From Actinomycetota bacterium (GTDB taxonomy: Bacteria > Actinomycetota > Actinomycetes > Streptosporangiales > Streptosporangiaceae), in NCBI GenBank assembly GCA_019240215.1, contig JAFAYQ010000016.1, positions 1 to 64,000 on the forward strand: DNA of 64,000 nt, written 5' to 3'. The notes below the pieces were generated by a model, which saw nothing but the letters and a program-made list of their open reading frames with translations, did not search any database and was not told the DNA's origin. Made by a program: the position numbers and the translations under genes. Positions 27,361-35,691 of the stretch are shown here, in pieces (within the stretch, counting starts at the first letter, position 1; every line of letters starts with the position of its first letter).

Positions 27361-27852
27361 ATGCCGGCTCTGCCGTGGTCCGTGCGGGCCTCGCTGCCAC
27401 CCACCTACGCCTGCCTGGTCATCGCGTCGCGGCAGGTGCTGCGCCGTTACCGCGACCTGCCGGCGGCCTACCTGGGCCAGTTCCGGGCGTTCCGCCGCTG
27501 GCTGCGGACCAGCGACGGCGTGCTCGGATACGCGCTCGCGGTCCGGCCCTGGAGCCGCTCGTTCTGGACCGTTTCGGCCTGGGTCGACGAGGATGCGGCG
27601 GGCGCGGCCACGCTGACCCGGTGGCCGGGACGGGCGCTGGCCGCCAGCACCGTGGTGTCGTGGTACTGCCTGGCCGAGGAGCTGCCGGTCGGCTGGGCCG
27701 AGGTGCAGCAGCGGCTGCGCTACGCCGCGGCCGGGCGCCCGTCTATCGTGACAGGGTGGCCGGTCGCCAGGACGATGAGCTCCCGTGGGGGAGTGACGGC
27801 GTCGGTGACGTCATCGAGTACGGCCGAGAAGGAGCCCGGCCAGGCTGGCTGA
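27361..27852 (+). CDS. Conserved hypothetical, dimeric alpha/beta-barrel-like
   Basis: The 163-residue protein contains YLGQFRAFRRWLRTSDGVLGYALAVRPWSRSFWTVSAWVDEDA, resembling monooxygenase-like dimeric alpha/beta-barrel (DUF3291/ABM-type) proteins; no active site can be named. ATG 27361 follows CGAG. Its last 97 bp overlap the next gene, whose start is supported by a paralogue, so the C-terminal tail (from about residue 132) is probably non-conserved. Confidence 0.6.
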   Translation: MPALPWSVRASLPPTYACLVIASRQVLRRYRDLPAAYLGQFRAFRRWLRTSDGVLGYALAVRPWSRSFWTVSAWVDEDAAGAATLTRWPGRALAASTVVSWYCLAEELPVGWAEVQQRLRYAAAGRPSIVTGWPVARTMSSRGGVTASVTSSSTAEKEPGQAG

Positions 27853-28418
27853 GCCGGTTCCGCGGGCGCCCGCCGGGCCGCCGGCTGCTGACTGCTCTGG
27901 TGGTGGCCGCTCTGTTGGCCGGGGCGGTGGGCGGCTATCTGGCCGGCAACGCGCACGGCCGCCACCAGGCCCAGACGGCCGCGTCCGCGTCGGCCGCCGC
28001 GGGCGCCAAGGCGGGGCCGCTGCCGGATTCGATCGGCCTGGCCGAGACCGGCAGCCAGTGCTCCACCGTCCTCGGGCACAGCCTGCAGCTGGGCGTCGAA
28101 GTGGTGAACGGGACCGCCAGCGGCATGCAGCTCGGGGAGGTCACCGCCCGTTTCCCGCAGGGCGGCCTCAAGCTCACCGTCGCCTCGTGGGGGCCGTGCG
28201 GCACGCTGCCGTTCGCGCACCCGGCCGTCAGCAGCGTGCTCGCCAACGGCTCCAGCACCTGGCTGACGGTGACCGTCACCACCCAGACCCGCTGCCCGGA
28301 GGGGCTGCCGGTCGAGTACGTGGCCAGCTACAGCCAGCAGGGTCACACCTACACCGTCGTGCTGCCGGGCTTCGCCGACCTGGGCGGGACGCCGGTGACC
28401 GGCTGTCCCTCCTCCTGA
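27756..28418 (+). CDS. Four-cysteine membrane-anchored extracellular protein, paralogue A
   Basis: The 220-residue protein has a cytoplasmic N-terminus, one membrane helix (LLTALVVAALLAGAVGGYLAGN) and an extracellular domain with four Cys: GSQC, WGPCG, TRCPEG and the C-terminal TGCPSS. It is clearly paralogous to the next gene (27% to 40% by eye, identical Cys and WGPCG positions). The GTG start (VAGRQDDELPW) aligns with the paralogue's start (MTGQHDDEPSW), which justifies the 97-bp overlap with the upstream gene. No known family. Confidence 0.68.
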   Translation: MAGRQDDELPWGSDGVGDVIEYGREGARPGWLSRFRGRPPGRRLLTALVVAALLAGAVGGYLAGNAHGRHQAQTAASASAAAGAKAGPLPDSIGLAETGSQCSTVLGHSLQLGVEVVNGTASGMQLGEVTARFPQGGLKLTVASWGPCGTLPFAHPAVSSVLANGSSTWLTVTVTTQTRCPEGLPVEYVASYSQQGHTYTVVLPGFADLGGTPVTGCPSS

Positions 28419-28449
28419 CCGGTTCCGGCCCCCGGGTTATCGTGAGATC

Positions 28450-29157
28450 GTGACCGGTCAGCACGACGACGAGCCGTCCTGGGCCAGGTTTCCCGGTGAG
28501 TCAGCCGACGACGACCTGCTCGAGCTGGGCTCGGACCGGCCCCCGCGTGACCTGCGGCCCGCCTGGTGGCCGTCCTGGCGCCCGCCCCGGCTGTCCCGGT
28601 TCGCGGTCATCCTCGCGGTGGCCGCGCTGATCGTGGGGCTCGGGGCCGGACTCGGGGTGGGGTACACCAGCGGCGAGCACCACGCGGCCGCCACCCCCCG
28701 CCCGTCCCCGGCCAGCAGCTCCTCGGCGGCGGCGCTGGCAGGCGGCCCGACCCTGGCCCAGACCGGCAACCTGTGCTCGTCCCAGCACGGGACCACCCTC
28801 CAGCTCGGCGTCCAGGTGGCCAACGACTCGGCCGCCCCACTGACGCTGTTCCAGGTGCACACGGTGCTGCCGATGAACGGCCTGCGGGTGACTTCGGTGG
28901 GCTGGGGACCCTGTGGCCAGCTGCCGACCGGCCCGCTGGCCGAGGCCGACCCGCAAGTTCTGGGGGTCGACCAGTACCTGACCCCACAGGCCAGCGGCTG
29001 GTTCACGATCACCGTCCAGGTCCTGGTCAGCTGCCCGAGCCCGCTTCCGGTCCAGTTCGTGGTGGCCTACGGCCAGCACGGCAAGCTGAGCACGGTCCCG
29101 CTGGCCGGCTTCAACGACCTGGCGGGCGTGTCGTACTCCGGATGCCACCCGAGCTGA
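28450..29157 (+). CDS. Four-cysteine membrane-anchored extracellular protein, paralogue B
   Basis: The 235-residue protein has the same architecture as paralogue A: an acidic N-terminus with DDD and DRPPRDLRP, a membrane helix (FAVILAVAALIVGLGAGLGVGY), a Ser/Ala linker and a beta-rich domain with Cys at GNLC, WGPCG, VSCPSP and SGCHPS. The spacing of Cys suggests two disulfides. GTG 28450 lies 31 bp after the stop of A, consistent with tandem duplication and one transcript. The 3' end overlaps the convergent P450 gene by 47 bp. Confidence 0.7.
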   Translation: MTGQHDDEPSWARFPGESADDDLLELGSDRPPRDLRPAWWPSWRPPRLSRFAVILAVAALIVGLGAGLGVGYTSGEHHAAATPRPSPASSSSAAALAGGPTLAQTGNLCSSQHGTTLQLGVQVANDSAAPLTLFQVHTVLPMNGLRVTSVGWGPCGQLPTGPLAEADPQVLGVDQYLTPQASGWFTITVQVLVSCPSPLPVQFVVAYGQHGKLSTVPLAGFNDLAGVSYSGCHPS

Positions 29158-30367
29158 TCAGCAGCCGGCGGGGGCCGCGCAGGTTGAAGTTGGGCTTGTA
29201 GGACAGGCCGCCGGCGGCCAGCTCGGGGGCCTCGACCCGCTGCGCGAACGCGGTCAGCGCGGTGGCCGCCTCCAGCCGGGCCAGCGGTGCCCCCAGGCAG
29301 AAGTGCGGCCCGGCCGCGAACGCGAGGTGGCCGGCCGCCGGCCGGCTGGCGCTCTCGCGGGTGATGTCGAACCGGTCGGGGTCGGCGTACACCGCGGGGT
29401 CGCGGCCGGTGGCGGCCAGCAGGAGCAGGAGCAGCGTGCCGTCGGTGGCTTCGAGCTCACCGATCGGGATCGTCGCCCGGGCCACCCGGGCGGTCATCTG
29501 CACCGGCGGGTCGTAGCGCAGGGTCTCCTCGACCGCCCCGGTGGCCAGCCCGGGGTCGGCCCGCAGCGCCGCCAGCTGGTCCGGGTGCCGGAGCAGGGCC
29601 AGTACCGCGTTCGCGATCAGCCCGACCGTGGTCTCGTGCCCGGCCACCAGCAGCAGCACGGCGGTCGAGATCAGCTCGGCCTCGGTCAGCCGGCTGCCCT
29701 CGTCTTCGGCCCGGATCAGGTCGGTCAGCAGGTCGTCGCCGGGGTCGGCCCGGCGGGCGGCGATCAGCTCGCGGAAGTAGACGGCGAACTCCTCGCGGGC
29801 CGCGGCCGCGTCGGCCGCGTTCTCCTCGGGCGCCATGAACTGCGGCTGCAGCGAGTGGGCGAGCCGGGCCGACCAGCCCGCGAACCGCGGGTGATCGGTG
29901 GCGGGCACCCCCAGCAGCTCACAGATGATCCGCACCGGCAGCGGGTAGGCCAGCTGGCTCACCAGCTCCAGCTGGCCGGGACTCTGCTCGGCCGCGGCCG
30001 ACAGCAGCTCGTCGGTGACCGCCTCGATCCGCGGCGCCAGCCGGGCCACCGTCCGCGGGGTGAACGCCTTCGACACCAGCCGCCGCAGCCGGGTGTGGTC
30101 CGGGGGGTCCATCGACAGGAACGAGATGCCCGGCCGCGGGGGCGCGTCCGGCGGCCGCAGCCGCGAGGTGCTGCGCTGGCTACTGACCCGCGAATCGCGC
30201 AGGATCATGGAGCAGTCGGCGTGACGGCCGAGGATGACCAGCGCCCCGTCCAGCACGGCGTAGGGGGAGGCTTCGCGCAGCGCGGCCAGCACCGGGTAGG
30301 GGTTGGCCACCACGGCCGGATCGCCGAGCTGGCTGAGGCTGAGGAGGTTCTGCTCCGTCGCGGTCAT
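29111..30367 (-). CDS. Cytochrome P450
   Basis: The 418-residue bacterial class I P450 has I-helix AGHETTVG, K-helix EETLRY (ExxR), the PDRFDITR meander region and haem loop FAAGPHFCLGAPLAR with the axial Cys. FLSMDPPDHTRLRRLVSKAFTP is the C-helix block. The substrate cannot be inferred; no ferredoxin or reductase gene is adjacent. ATG 30367 is chosen because the family begins near LLSLSQLGDPAVVANPYPVL; the frame is open to 30493 across the promoter. A MerR operator lies 16 bp upstream of the start. Confidence 0.9.
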   Translation of the reverse strand: MTATEQNLLSLSQLGDPAVVANPYPVLAALREASPYAVLDGALVILGRHADCSMILRDSRVSSQRSTSRLRPPDAPPRPGISFLSMDPPDHTRLRRLVSKAFTPRTVARLAPRIEAVTDELLSAAAEQSPGQLELVSQLAYPLPVRIICELLGVPATDHPRFAGWSARLAHSLQPQFMAPEENAADAAAAREEFAVYFRELIAARRADPGDDLLTDLIRAEDEGSRLTEAELISTAVLLLVAGHETTVGLIANAVLALLRHPDQLAALRADPGLATGAVEETLRYDPPVQMTARVARATIPIGELEATDGTLLLLLLAATGRDPAVYADPDRFDITRESASRPAAGHLAFAAGPHFCLGAPLARLEAATALTAFAQRVEAPELAAGGLSYKPNFNLRGPRRLLISSGGIRSTTRPPGR

Positions 30368-30382
30368 AGGGCCTAGGCTCCA

Positions 30383-30402
30383 ACTTGTACCTTGGTTCAA
30401 GT
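30383..30402. promoter_or_regulatory. MerR-type operator between P450 and merR genes
   Basis: ACTTGtACCttGGTtCAAGT is a 20-bp dyad: ACTTGnACC mirrored by GGTnCAAGT. This is the classical size and symmetry for a MerR dimer bound within a promoter spacer. It sits 16 bp from the P450 start and 18 bp from the MerR start, so both genes are likely controlled. Confidence 0.75.
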
Positions 30403-30419
30403 CAAGCGCGGGAGCGGCG

Positions 30420-30866
30420 ATGAGCGTGGCCGAGACGGCGGCCGGGGCGGCCGAGCTGATGACGATCGGGCAGTTGTCGGCCGAGACGGGCATCCCCTCC
30501 TCGACGATCCGATTCTGGGAACGGAAAGGGCTGCTGGCCCCGGACCGTCGCGAGTCTGGCCAGCGCCGCTACACCGCCGACGCCGTGCGCCGGGTCGGCA
30601 TGCTCAGGCTGCTGCAGGAGGTGGGCCTGACCCTGGCCGACATCCGCCGCTTCCGCGAGGAGCGGGCGGTGACGCCCCGGTCCTGGCACCACCTGGTGGA
30701 CGAGAAGCTGGCCGACGTCGAGCGCCAGATCGCGGCGCTGGAGCACGCGCGCAAGCTGCTGGCCCACGCCTCCACCTGCCACCACGACGACCTGCTGGCC
30801 TGCCCGAGCTTCCAGCAGTGGTTCGCCGGTTATCTGGCGACGTTCCCGGCCCGCGAAGGCGCCTGA
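30420..30866 (+). CDS. MerR-family transcriptional regulator
   Basis: The 148-residue protein has an N-terminal MerR winged helix (MTIGQLSAETGIPSSTIRFWERKGLLAPDRRESGQRRYT), then VRRVGMLRLLQEVGLTLADIRRF and a long dimerisation helix. Two Cys in STCHHDDLLACPSF near the C-terminus could sense metal or redox state, but this is inference. ATG 30420 follows GGGAG. It probably governs the divergent P450. Confidence 0.87.
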   Translation: MSVAETAAGAAELMTIGQLSAETGIPSSTIRFWERKGLLAPDRRESGQRRYTADAVRRVGMLRLLQEVGLTLADIRRFREERAVTPRSWHHLVDEKLADVERQIAALEHARKLLAHASTCHHDDLLACPSFQQWFAGYLATFPAREGA

Positions 30867-31222
30867 GCCACGAACCGCAGCAGGTTGTTGTCCGGGTCGA
30901 CGTGCACGACCTCGCGCCCGTAGTACGTGTCGTACGGGCCGCTGGTCCCGGGGGTGCTGGTCGCGTCCAGCCGGTGCGCGAACTCGTCGGCGTCTTCGAT
31001 CCGGAGGTCGGCGGCGGCCGCGGTGGTGGCCGGGTCGTGATCATCCTTGACGAACAGGTGCAGCTCAGCGGCCCCGAGGCGGGCCCAGGCCCAGGTCATC
31101 CCGGGGGACCAGGGCATCACCTGGAAGCCGAGCTGGGCGTAGTGAGCCAGCGCGGCCCGCATGTCCCGGACGGGAAAGCACGGCGCGAAGCCGCCGGTGG
31201 TGGCGGACTCATCAAAGGCCAT
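30830..31222 (-). CDS. VOC-family protein, bleomycin-resistance (BLMA)-like
   Basis: The 130-residue protein has APCFPVRDMRAALAHYAQLGFQVMPW at the start and YYGREVVHVDPDNNLLRFVAQ at the end, the typical single-domain antibiotic-binding VOC layout in which a dimer sequesters drug without enzymatic turnover. ATG 31222 is used; the earlier in-frame start at 31276 adds unconserved sequence. Overlaps merR by 37 bp at the 3' ends. Confidence 0.8.
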   Translation of the reverse strand: MAFDESATTGGFAPCFPVRDMRAALAHYAQLGFQVMPWSPGMTWAWARLGAAELHLFVKDDHDPATTAAAADLRIEDADEFAHRLDATSTPGTSGPYDTYYGREVVHVDPDNNLLRFVAQAPSRAGNVAR

Positions 31223-31347
31223 GCCCGGAGTCTTACAGCGCCCTGGGAGTAGCCGCAATGGGGCACGGAGCCCCACCAGCCGGAGCCTCCTGAGTCACAC
31301 GCGGCCCGGGAGCCCCGTACTCCGGCGCAAGCGTCACGGACTCGGGC

Positions 31348-31394
31348 TTCGCTGGAGCAAAACCGGCGATAATCACCGACTTTGCTCCAGTGAA
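31348..31394. promoter_or_regulatory. Hairpin between VOC gene and glgB
   Basis: CTGGAGCAAA (31352-31361) and TTTGCTCCAG (31381-31390) are perfect complements; allowing one G-T pair the arms extend to 14 bp (TTCG... and ...TGAA). The loop is 19 nt. It lies 96 bp beyond the glgB stop, so it may end the GlgE operon transcript, though no T-run follows on the minus strand. The remaining 31223-31489 sequence shows no gene. Confidence 0.5.
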
Positions 31395-31489
31395 ACCGAC
31401 GCTGGGGCGGATGTGACCAGGGCGTCGGGTGAGGCACGCCAAGTGCACACGGATGGGCGGGCTGGCTCACCCCGGAGCCAGGCCTGCCG

Positions 31490-34189
31490 TCAGTCGGACT
31501 CGGGGGCCAGCCAGAGGACTCCGAGCGGCGGGACGATGATGGTGGCCGAGGCGGGACGCCCGTGCCACTCCTCGTCGACCGCTTCCACCGAGCCCAGGTT
31601 GCCGACTCCGCTGCCGCCGTAACCAGCGGCGTCGGTGTTGAGGACTTCGACCCAGCGGCCGGCGTGGGGGAGGCCGATCTTGTAGTTGTCGTGCGGGCCG
31701 CCGGAGAAGTTGGCCACGCACACCAGGGTTTTCGCCCCAGCGGCCCCACCAGCCTTGACAGCCCCAAGATCCTCGGCGCTCACTTCCGTCACGAAGGGCC
31801 CGGAGATCCCATCGGCCTCAGCAGACTCGGCGCCCTCGGTGGTCTCGGGAGCGTCCGCATCCGGCTGGCCGGCCGTCAGGCCGGACGGGATCGGGACCGG
31901 CGCGGGCTCGCGCGACGGGGCCTCGGCGAACCGCAGGAACGACAGCGTGTTACCGGCCGCGTCGTTGGCGTCGATCCAGCTGAACCCCTCGGGCGACGTG
32001 TCCAGCGCCCACAGCGCGGGCGCCGACCGGTAGAACGCGTTCATGTCGCGGACCATGGCCTGCACGCCGGCGTGGTAACCGTCCTGGTCACCCAGCACCC
32101 ACCAGTCCAGTCCGCGTTCCTCGGACCACTCGGCCCCCTGGCCGAACTCCGAGCCCATGAACAGCAGCTGCTTGCCCGGGTGGGCCCACATGTAGGCCAG
32201 CAGCGCCCGCAGGCCCGCGTTGTAATCGAACTCAAGGACCCACCAGTCGAGGCCGCGGTCGGCCGACCACTCCGCGCCCTGGCCGAACTCCGAGCCCATG
32301 AACAGCAGCTGCTTGCCGGGGTGGGCCCACATGTAGGCCAGCAGGGCCCGCAGGCCCGCGAACCGGCGCCAGTCGTCGCCCGGCATCTTGCCCAGCAGCG
32401 AGCCCTTGCCGTGCACGACCTCGTCGTGCGACAGCGGCAGGATGTAGTTCTCGCTGAACGCGTAGACCAGCGAGAACGTCAGCTCGTTCTGGTGGTACTG
32501 CCGGTAGACCGGGTCTCGCGACAGGTAGGCCAGGGTGTCGTTCATCCAGCCCATGTTCCACTTGAACCCGAACCCGAGGCCGCCCAGGTGGACCGGCCGG
32601 GTCACGCCGGGCCAGGCCGTCGACTCCTCGGCGATCATCATGATGCCGGGCTGGCGCCGGTAGGCGGTCGCGTTGACCTCCTGCAGGAACGCGACCGCCT
32701 CGAGGTTCTCGCGGCCGCCGTACTGGTTGGGGGCCCACTGGCCGGCCTGCCGGGAGTAGTCCAGGTAGAGCATGGAGGCGACCGCGTCCACCCGCAGGCC
32801 GTCGATGTGGAACTCTTCCAGCCAGTAGAGGGCGTTGGCGACCAGGAAGTTGCGCACCTCGGTGCGGCCGTAGTTGAAGATCAGCGTGCCCCAGTCGGGG
32901 TGGCTGCCGCGGCGCGGGTCGGGGTGCTCGTACAGCGCGGTGCCGTCGAACCGGGCCAGCGCCCAGTCGTCGCGCGGGAAGTGGGCGGGCACCCAGTCGA
33001 TGATCACGCCGATGTCGGCCTGGTGCAGCGCGTCGATCAGGTAGCGGAACTCATCCGGGCTGCCGAACCGCGAGGACGGTGCGTAGTACGAGGTGACCTG
33101 ATAGCCCCAGGACCCCCCGAACGGGTGCTCCGCCACCGGCAGGAACTCCACGTGGGTGAATCCCATTTCATTCACATATCGCGGAAGCTCCTCGGCCAGC
33201 TGCCGATAGGACAACCCGGGCCGCCACGACCCGATGTGTACCTCGTAGATGCTCAGCGGCTCGCGCACCATCTCCTTGCGCGGGCGCTCGGTCATCCAGG
33301 CTTCGTCCTGCCACTGGTGGTGCTCGGCCACCACCACCGAGGCGGTCGCGGGCGGCCGCTCGGTGCCGCGCGCCATCGGGTCGGCCTTGGCCCGCCAGGT
33401 GCCGTCGGGGCCGCAGATGTCGAACTTGTAGCGGTTGTTCTCGCCGACGTCGGGGATGAACAGCTCCCAGATCCCCGAGCCGCCGAGCGAGCGCATCGGG
33501 TGACCCTGCCCGTTCCAGTGGTTGAAGTCGCCGATCGTGCGGACGCCGCGGGCGTTGGGCGCCCACACCGCGAACGCGGTGCCGGTGATGTCGCCGAGCC
33601 CGTCCGAGCCGAGGTCGCGGACGTGCGCGCCCAGCACCTGCCACAGCTCCTCGTGGCGCCCCTCGCCGATCAGGTGCAGGTCGAACTCGCCCAGCGTGGG
33701 CAGGTGCCGGTAGGGGTCGTCGGTGGTGAACTCGGGGCCGGTCGAGCCGTCGGCCTCCGGGTAGGCGGTCGCGATCCGGTAGGCGGGCGGCCCGGCCGGG
33801 GCGCCGTCGGGCCCCGGGTCGTAGGGCAGCACCGCCGCGAACACGCCCTGGTGGACGTGCTCCATCGGGAACCGGCGGCCGTCAGCCAGCACCACCTCGA
33901 CGGTGGCCGCGAACGGGCGCAGGGTGCGGATCACGAATCCGTCGGCCCCCGGGTGGGCGCCGAGGATCGAGTGCGGGTCGTGGTGGGTACCGGCCACGAT
34001 CCGCTCGATCTCGCCCAGGTTGACCCCGGCCGCGGCCGCCGCCTGCTGCGGCGCCTCCGGCTCGGGGGCGGCCCCCGACACCTCGGCCCCATCAGTCACC
34101 AGCGGGACGTCGGGCGCCACGGGCGGCTCGGAAGCACGATCGGGCGTGAAAGTCTGATCAGAAGAAGAAGGCATCTCAGAAGACCGCAT
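31490..34189 (-). CDS. glgB: 1,4-alpha-glucan branching enzyme with internal duplication
   Basis: The 899-residue GH13 enzyme adds alpha-1,6 branches to the glucan made by GlgE. It has an N-terminal CBM48-type region and the catalytic set: [15 protein letters not shown] (nucleophile Asp), [11 protein letters not shown] (acid Glu) and [14 protein letters not shown] (Asp). Family length is about 730-750. The excess comes from an acidic 60-residue N-terminal extension, an in-frame repeat of 47 codons directly after the third catalytic block, and a 65-residue acidic/Pro insertion in the C-terminal beta domain. ATG 34189 lies six bases after the mak stop, so this is the last gene of the glgE-treS-mak-glgB unit. 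Confidence 0.92.
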   Translation of the reverse strand: MRSSEMPSSSDQTFTPDRASEPPVAPDVPLVTDGAEVSGAAPEPEAPQQAAAAAGVNLGEIERIVAGTHHDPHSILGAHPGADGFVIRTLRPFAATVEVVLADGRRFPMEHVHQGVFAAVLPYDPGPDGAPAGPPAYRIATAYPEADGSTGPEFTTDDPYRHLPTLGEFDLHLIGEGRHEELWQVLGAHVRDLGSDGLGDITGTAFAVWAPNARGVRTIGDFNHWNGQGHPMRSLGGSGIWELFIPDVGENNRYKFDICGPDGTWRAKADPMARGTERPPATASVVVAEHHQWQDEAWMTERPRKEMVREPLSIYEVHIGSWRPGLSYRQLAEELPRYVNEMGFTHVEFLPVAEHPFGGSWGYQVTSYYAPSSRFGSPDEFRYLIDALHQADIGVIIDWVPAHFPRDDWALARFDGTALYEHPDPRRGSHPDWGTLIFNYGRTEVRNFLVANALYWLEEFHIDGLRVDAVASMLYLDYSRQAGQWAPNQYGGRENLEAVAFLQEVNATAYRRQPGIMMIAEESTAWPGVTRPVHLGGLGFGFKWNMGWMNDTLAYLSRDPVYRQYHQNELTFSLVYAFSENYILPLSHDEVVHGKGSLLGKMPGDDWRRFAGLRALLAYMWAHPGKQLLFMGSEFGQGAEWSADRGLDWWVLEFDYNAGLRALLAYMWAHPGKQLLFMGSEFGQGAEWSEERGLDWWVLGDQDGYHAGVQAMVRDMNAFYRSAPALWALDTSPEGFSWIDANDAAGNTLSFLRFAEAPSREPAPVPIPSGLTAGQPDADAPETTEGAESAEADGISGPFVTEVSAEDLGAVKAGGAAGAKTLVCVANFSGGPHDNYKIGLPHAGRWVEVLNTDAAGYGGSGVGNLGSVEAVDEEWHGRPASATIIVPPLGVLWLAPESD
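32097..32360 (-). repeat. 141-bp-period tandem duplication inside glgB
   Basis: 32097-32219 and 32238-32360 match at 113 of 123 positions by my count, separated by an 18-bp linker (LEFDYN). Both copies encode [20 protein letters not shown]...GLDWWVL; only two residues differ (SADRG against SEERG). Copy B (upper coordinates) comes first in the protein. The frame is kept. Confidence 0.92.
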
Positions 34190-34195
34190 TCCGGG

Positions 34196-35557
34196 TCAGT
34201 CGGGGAAGTCCGCCAGGGACTCCAGTGGGATCGGCAGCCAGGACGGTCGGTGCCTGGCCTCGTACATCACTTCGTAGACCGCCTTGTCCAGCGTCAGCGC
34301 GCGCAGCAGCACGTCGTTGGCGGCCGGGTCGAGCCCGCCGCCCTCGGCGTAGCCGGCGCAGAAGGCGCTGCTGTTGCGCCGGCTCCACTCCCGGGCGGCG
34401 TCGTGCAGGCGTTCGGAGCCAGGGTTGGTGAGCAGCTGGAAGCGGGCCGCGTACTCGAACGAGCGCAGCATCCCGGCCACGTCCCGCAGCGGGGAGGACC
34501 GGGCCCGGCGCTGGGCCAGCGGGGTGGCCGGCTCGCCTTCGAAGTCGAGCAGGATCCAGCCGGAGTCGGTCCGCATGACCTGGCCCAGGTGGTAGTCGCC
34601 GTGTACCCGCTGGGCGGGTACCGGGTCGTTGATCTTGCCCAGAGCCGAGTAGGCGTGGCCGATCATGTCGACGTAGGGGGCCAGCTCGGGCACGGCGGCG
34701 GCCGCCAGGTCCAGCCGCCGGTACATCTGCTCGGCCGTCTCGTGCAGCGACTCGGGCGACAGCTCCTCGGTCCCGAACGCCTCGGCCAGGTCGTGGTGGA
34801 CCTGGGCGGTGGCGACCCCGAGCCGGTGGGCCTCGCCGGAGAAGTCGCCGCCGGCGTCGGCCGCGCTGACCGCGTCGCTCTCGTACAGGTCCTGCGCGTA
34901 CAGGTCACGGACGCTGGTCGCGGCCAGCGTCCAGCCGTCGGTCGCGGTCCGCAGGAACTTGGACAAGATGGCCAGGGTGGTGGTGACCCCGTCCATCGTC
35001 GTCTCGACCGAGCCGTAGGGCTGGGCGATGTGGGCGGAGCCGAGCCGGTTGAGGGCCGAGGTGACCTCGAGGTCGGGGTTGGGTCCGGGGGAGACCCGGC
35101 GGAACACCTTGAGGATCGACTCCTCGCCGTAGACCAGGCTGGTGTTGCTCTGCTCGGCCGTCAGCACGATGCTGTCCAGCTCGGTGTCGATCTCGGCGCC
35201 GGGCTCGCGGTGAAAGGTCAGCGGCGCGATCGTGTCGTCGGCCGCGATCGCGCGCAGCAGCACCCGGGTCAGCTCCGGGTCGTGCAGCGCGTCGTAGACG
35301 TGCCGCCCGTCCTCGAGCGTGCCGATCCGGGCGTGCTCCAGCCAGTCGGGCAGGTCCCAGCGCAGGCCGATGAAGATCTGGTAGTGGTCGGCGGTGGTGC
35401 CGTGCGAGACCAGGACGAGCAGGTGCCGCAGGGCAGGGTCACCCGCCACGACCTCGGTGTCGGCCACCACCGAGAGGTCGCGGAGAGTCCGGCCCTTGCC
35501 CGCAAACCATCGCCGCTCCAGCAGCCACGGCGCGAGCGCATCCTCGAGTCTCATCAC
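34196..35557 (-). CDS. mak: Maltokinase (maltose-1-phosphate forming)
   Basis: The 453-residue aminoglycoside-phosphotransferase-fold kinase phosphorylates maltose with ATP to give maltose-1-phosphate, the GlgE donor. Seen are the N-terminal cap RRWFAGKGRTLRDLSVV, TSLVYGEESILKVFRR (ATP-site Lys), catalytic RVHGDYHLGQV and metal-binding LLDFEGEP. The start is GTG 35557 or ATG 35554 (MMRLED). It lies 134 bp downstream of treS with a strong hairpin between, and 6 bp upstream of glgB. In mycobacteria TreS and Mak form a complex; the same order here supports this. Confidence 0.92.
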   Translation of the reverse strand: MMRLEDALAPWLLERRWFAGKGRTLRDLSVVADTEVVAGDPALRHLLVLVSHGTTADHYQIFIGLRWDLPDWLEHARIGTLEDGRHVYDALHDPELTRVLLRAIAADDTIAPLTFHREPGAEIDTELDSIVLTAEQSNTSLVYGEESILKVFRRVSPGPNPDLEVTSALNRLGSAHIAQPYGSVETTMDGVTTTLAILSKFLRTATDGWTLAATSVRDLYAQDLYESDAVSAADAGGDFSGEAHRLGVATAQVHHDLAEAFGTEELSPESLHETAEQMYRRLDLAAAAVPELAPYVDMIGHAYSALGKINDPVPAQRVHGDYHLGQVMRTDSGWILLDFEGEPATPLAQRRARSSPLRDVAGMLRSFEYAARFQLLTNPGSERLHDAAREWSRRNSSAFCAGYAEGGGLDPAANDVLLRALTLDKAVYEVMYEARHRPSWLPIPLESLADFPD

Positions 35558-35588
35558 GTTGCCTTACCCACTCCCCGCGCAGGGTGGC

Positions 35589-35627
35589 CCGAAACCCCCG
35601 GGAAATGAGTGTCCCGGGAGGTTTCGG
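35589..35627. promoter_or_regulatory. Intercistronic hairpin between treS and mak
   Basis: 35589-35603 pairs with 35612-35627 (TCCCGGGAGGTTTCGG) over 15 bp with a single bulged base and an 8-nt loop. No T-tract follows on the minus strand. It may stabilise or partly terminate the treS message, lowering mak and glgB expression relative to glgE and treS. Confidence 0.6.
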
Positions 35628-35691
35628 ACGCGGCGTCTGATGGCACCACAGGCTATCGGTCCTCCTTTACCCCCCAACGCGGCCAGCACCG

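Noticed and set aside
31562..35608. 1348-codon open frame on the plus strand
   Set aside because: It runs antisense through glgB and mak and encodes Arg/Gly/His/Val-rich sequence without domains; an artefact of high third-position GC.
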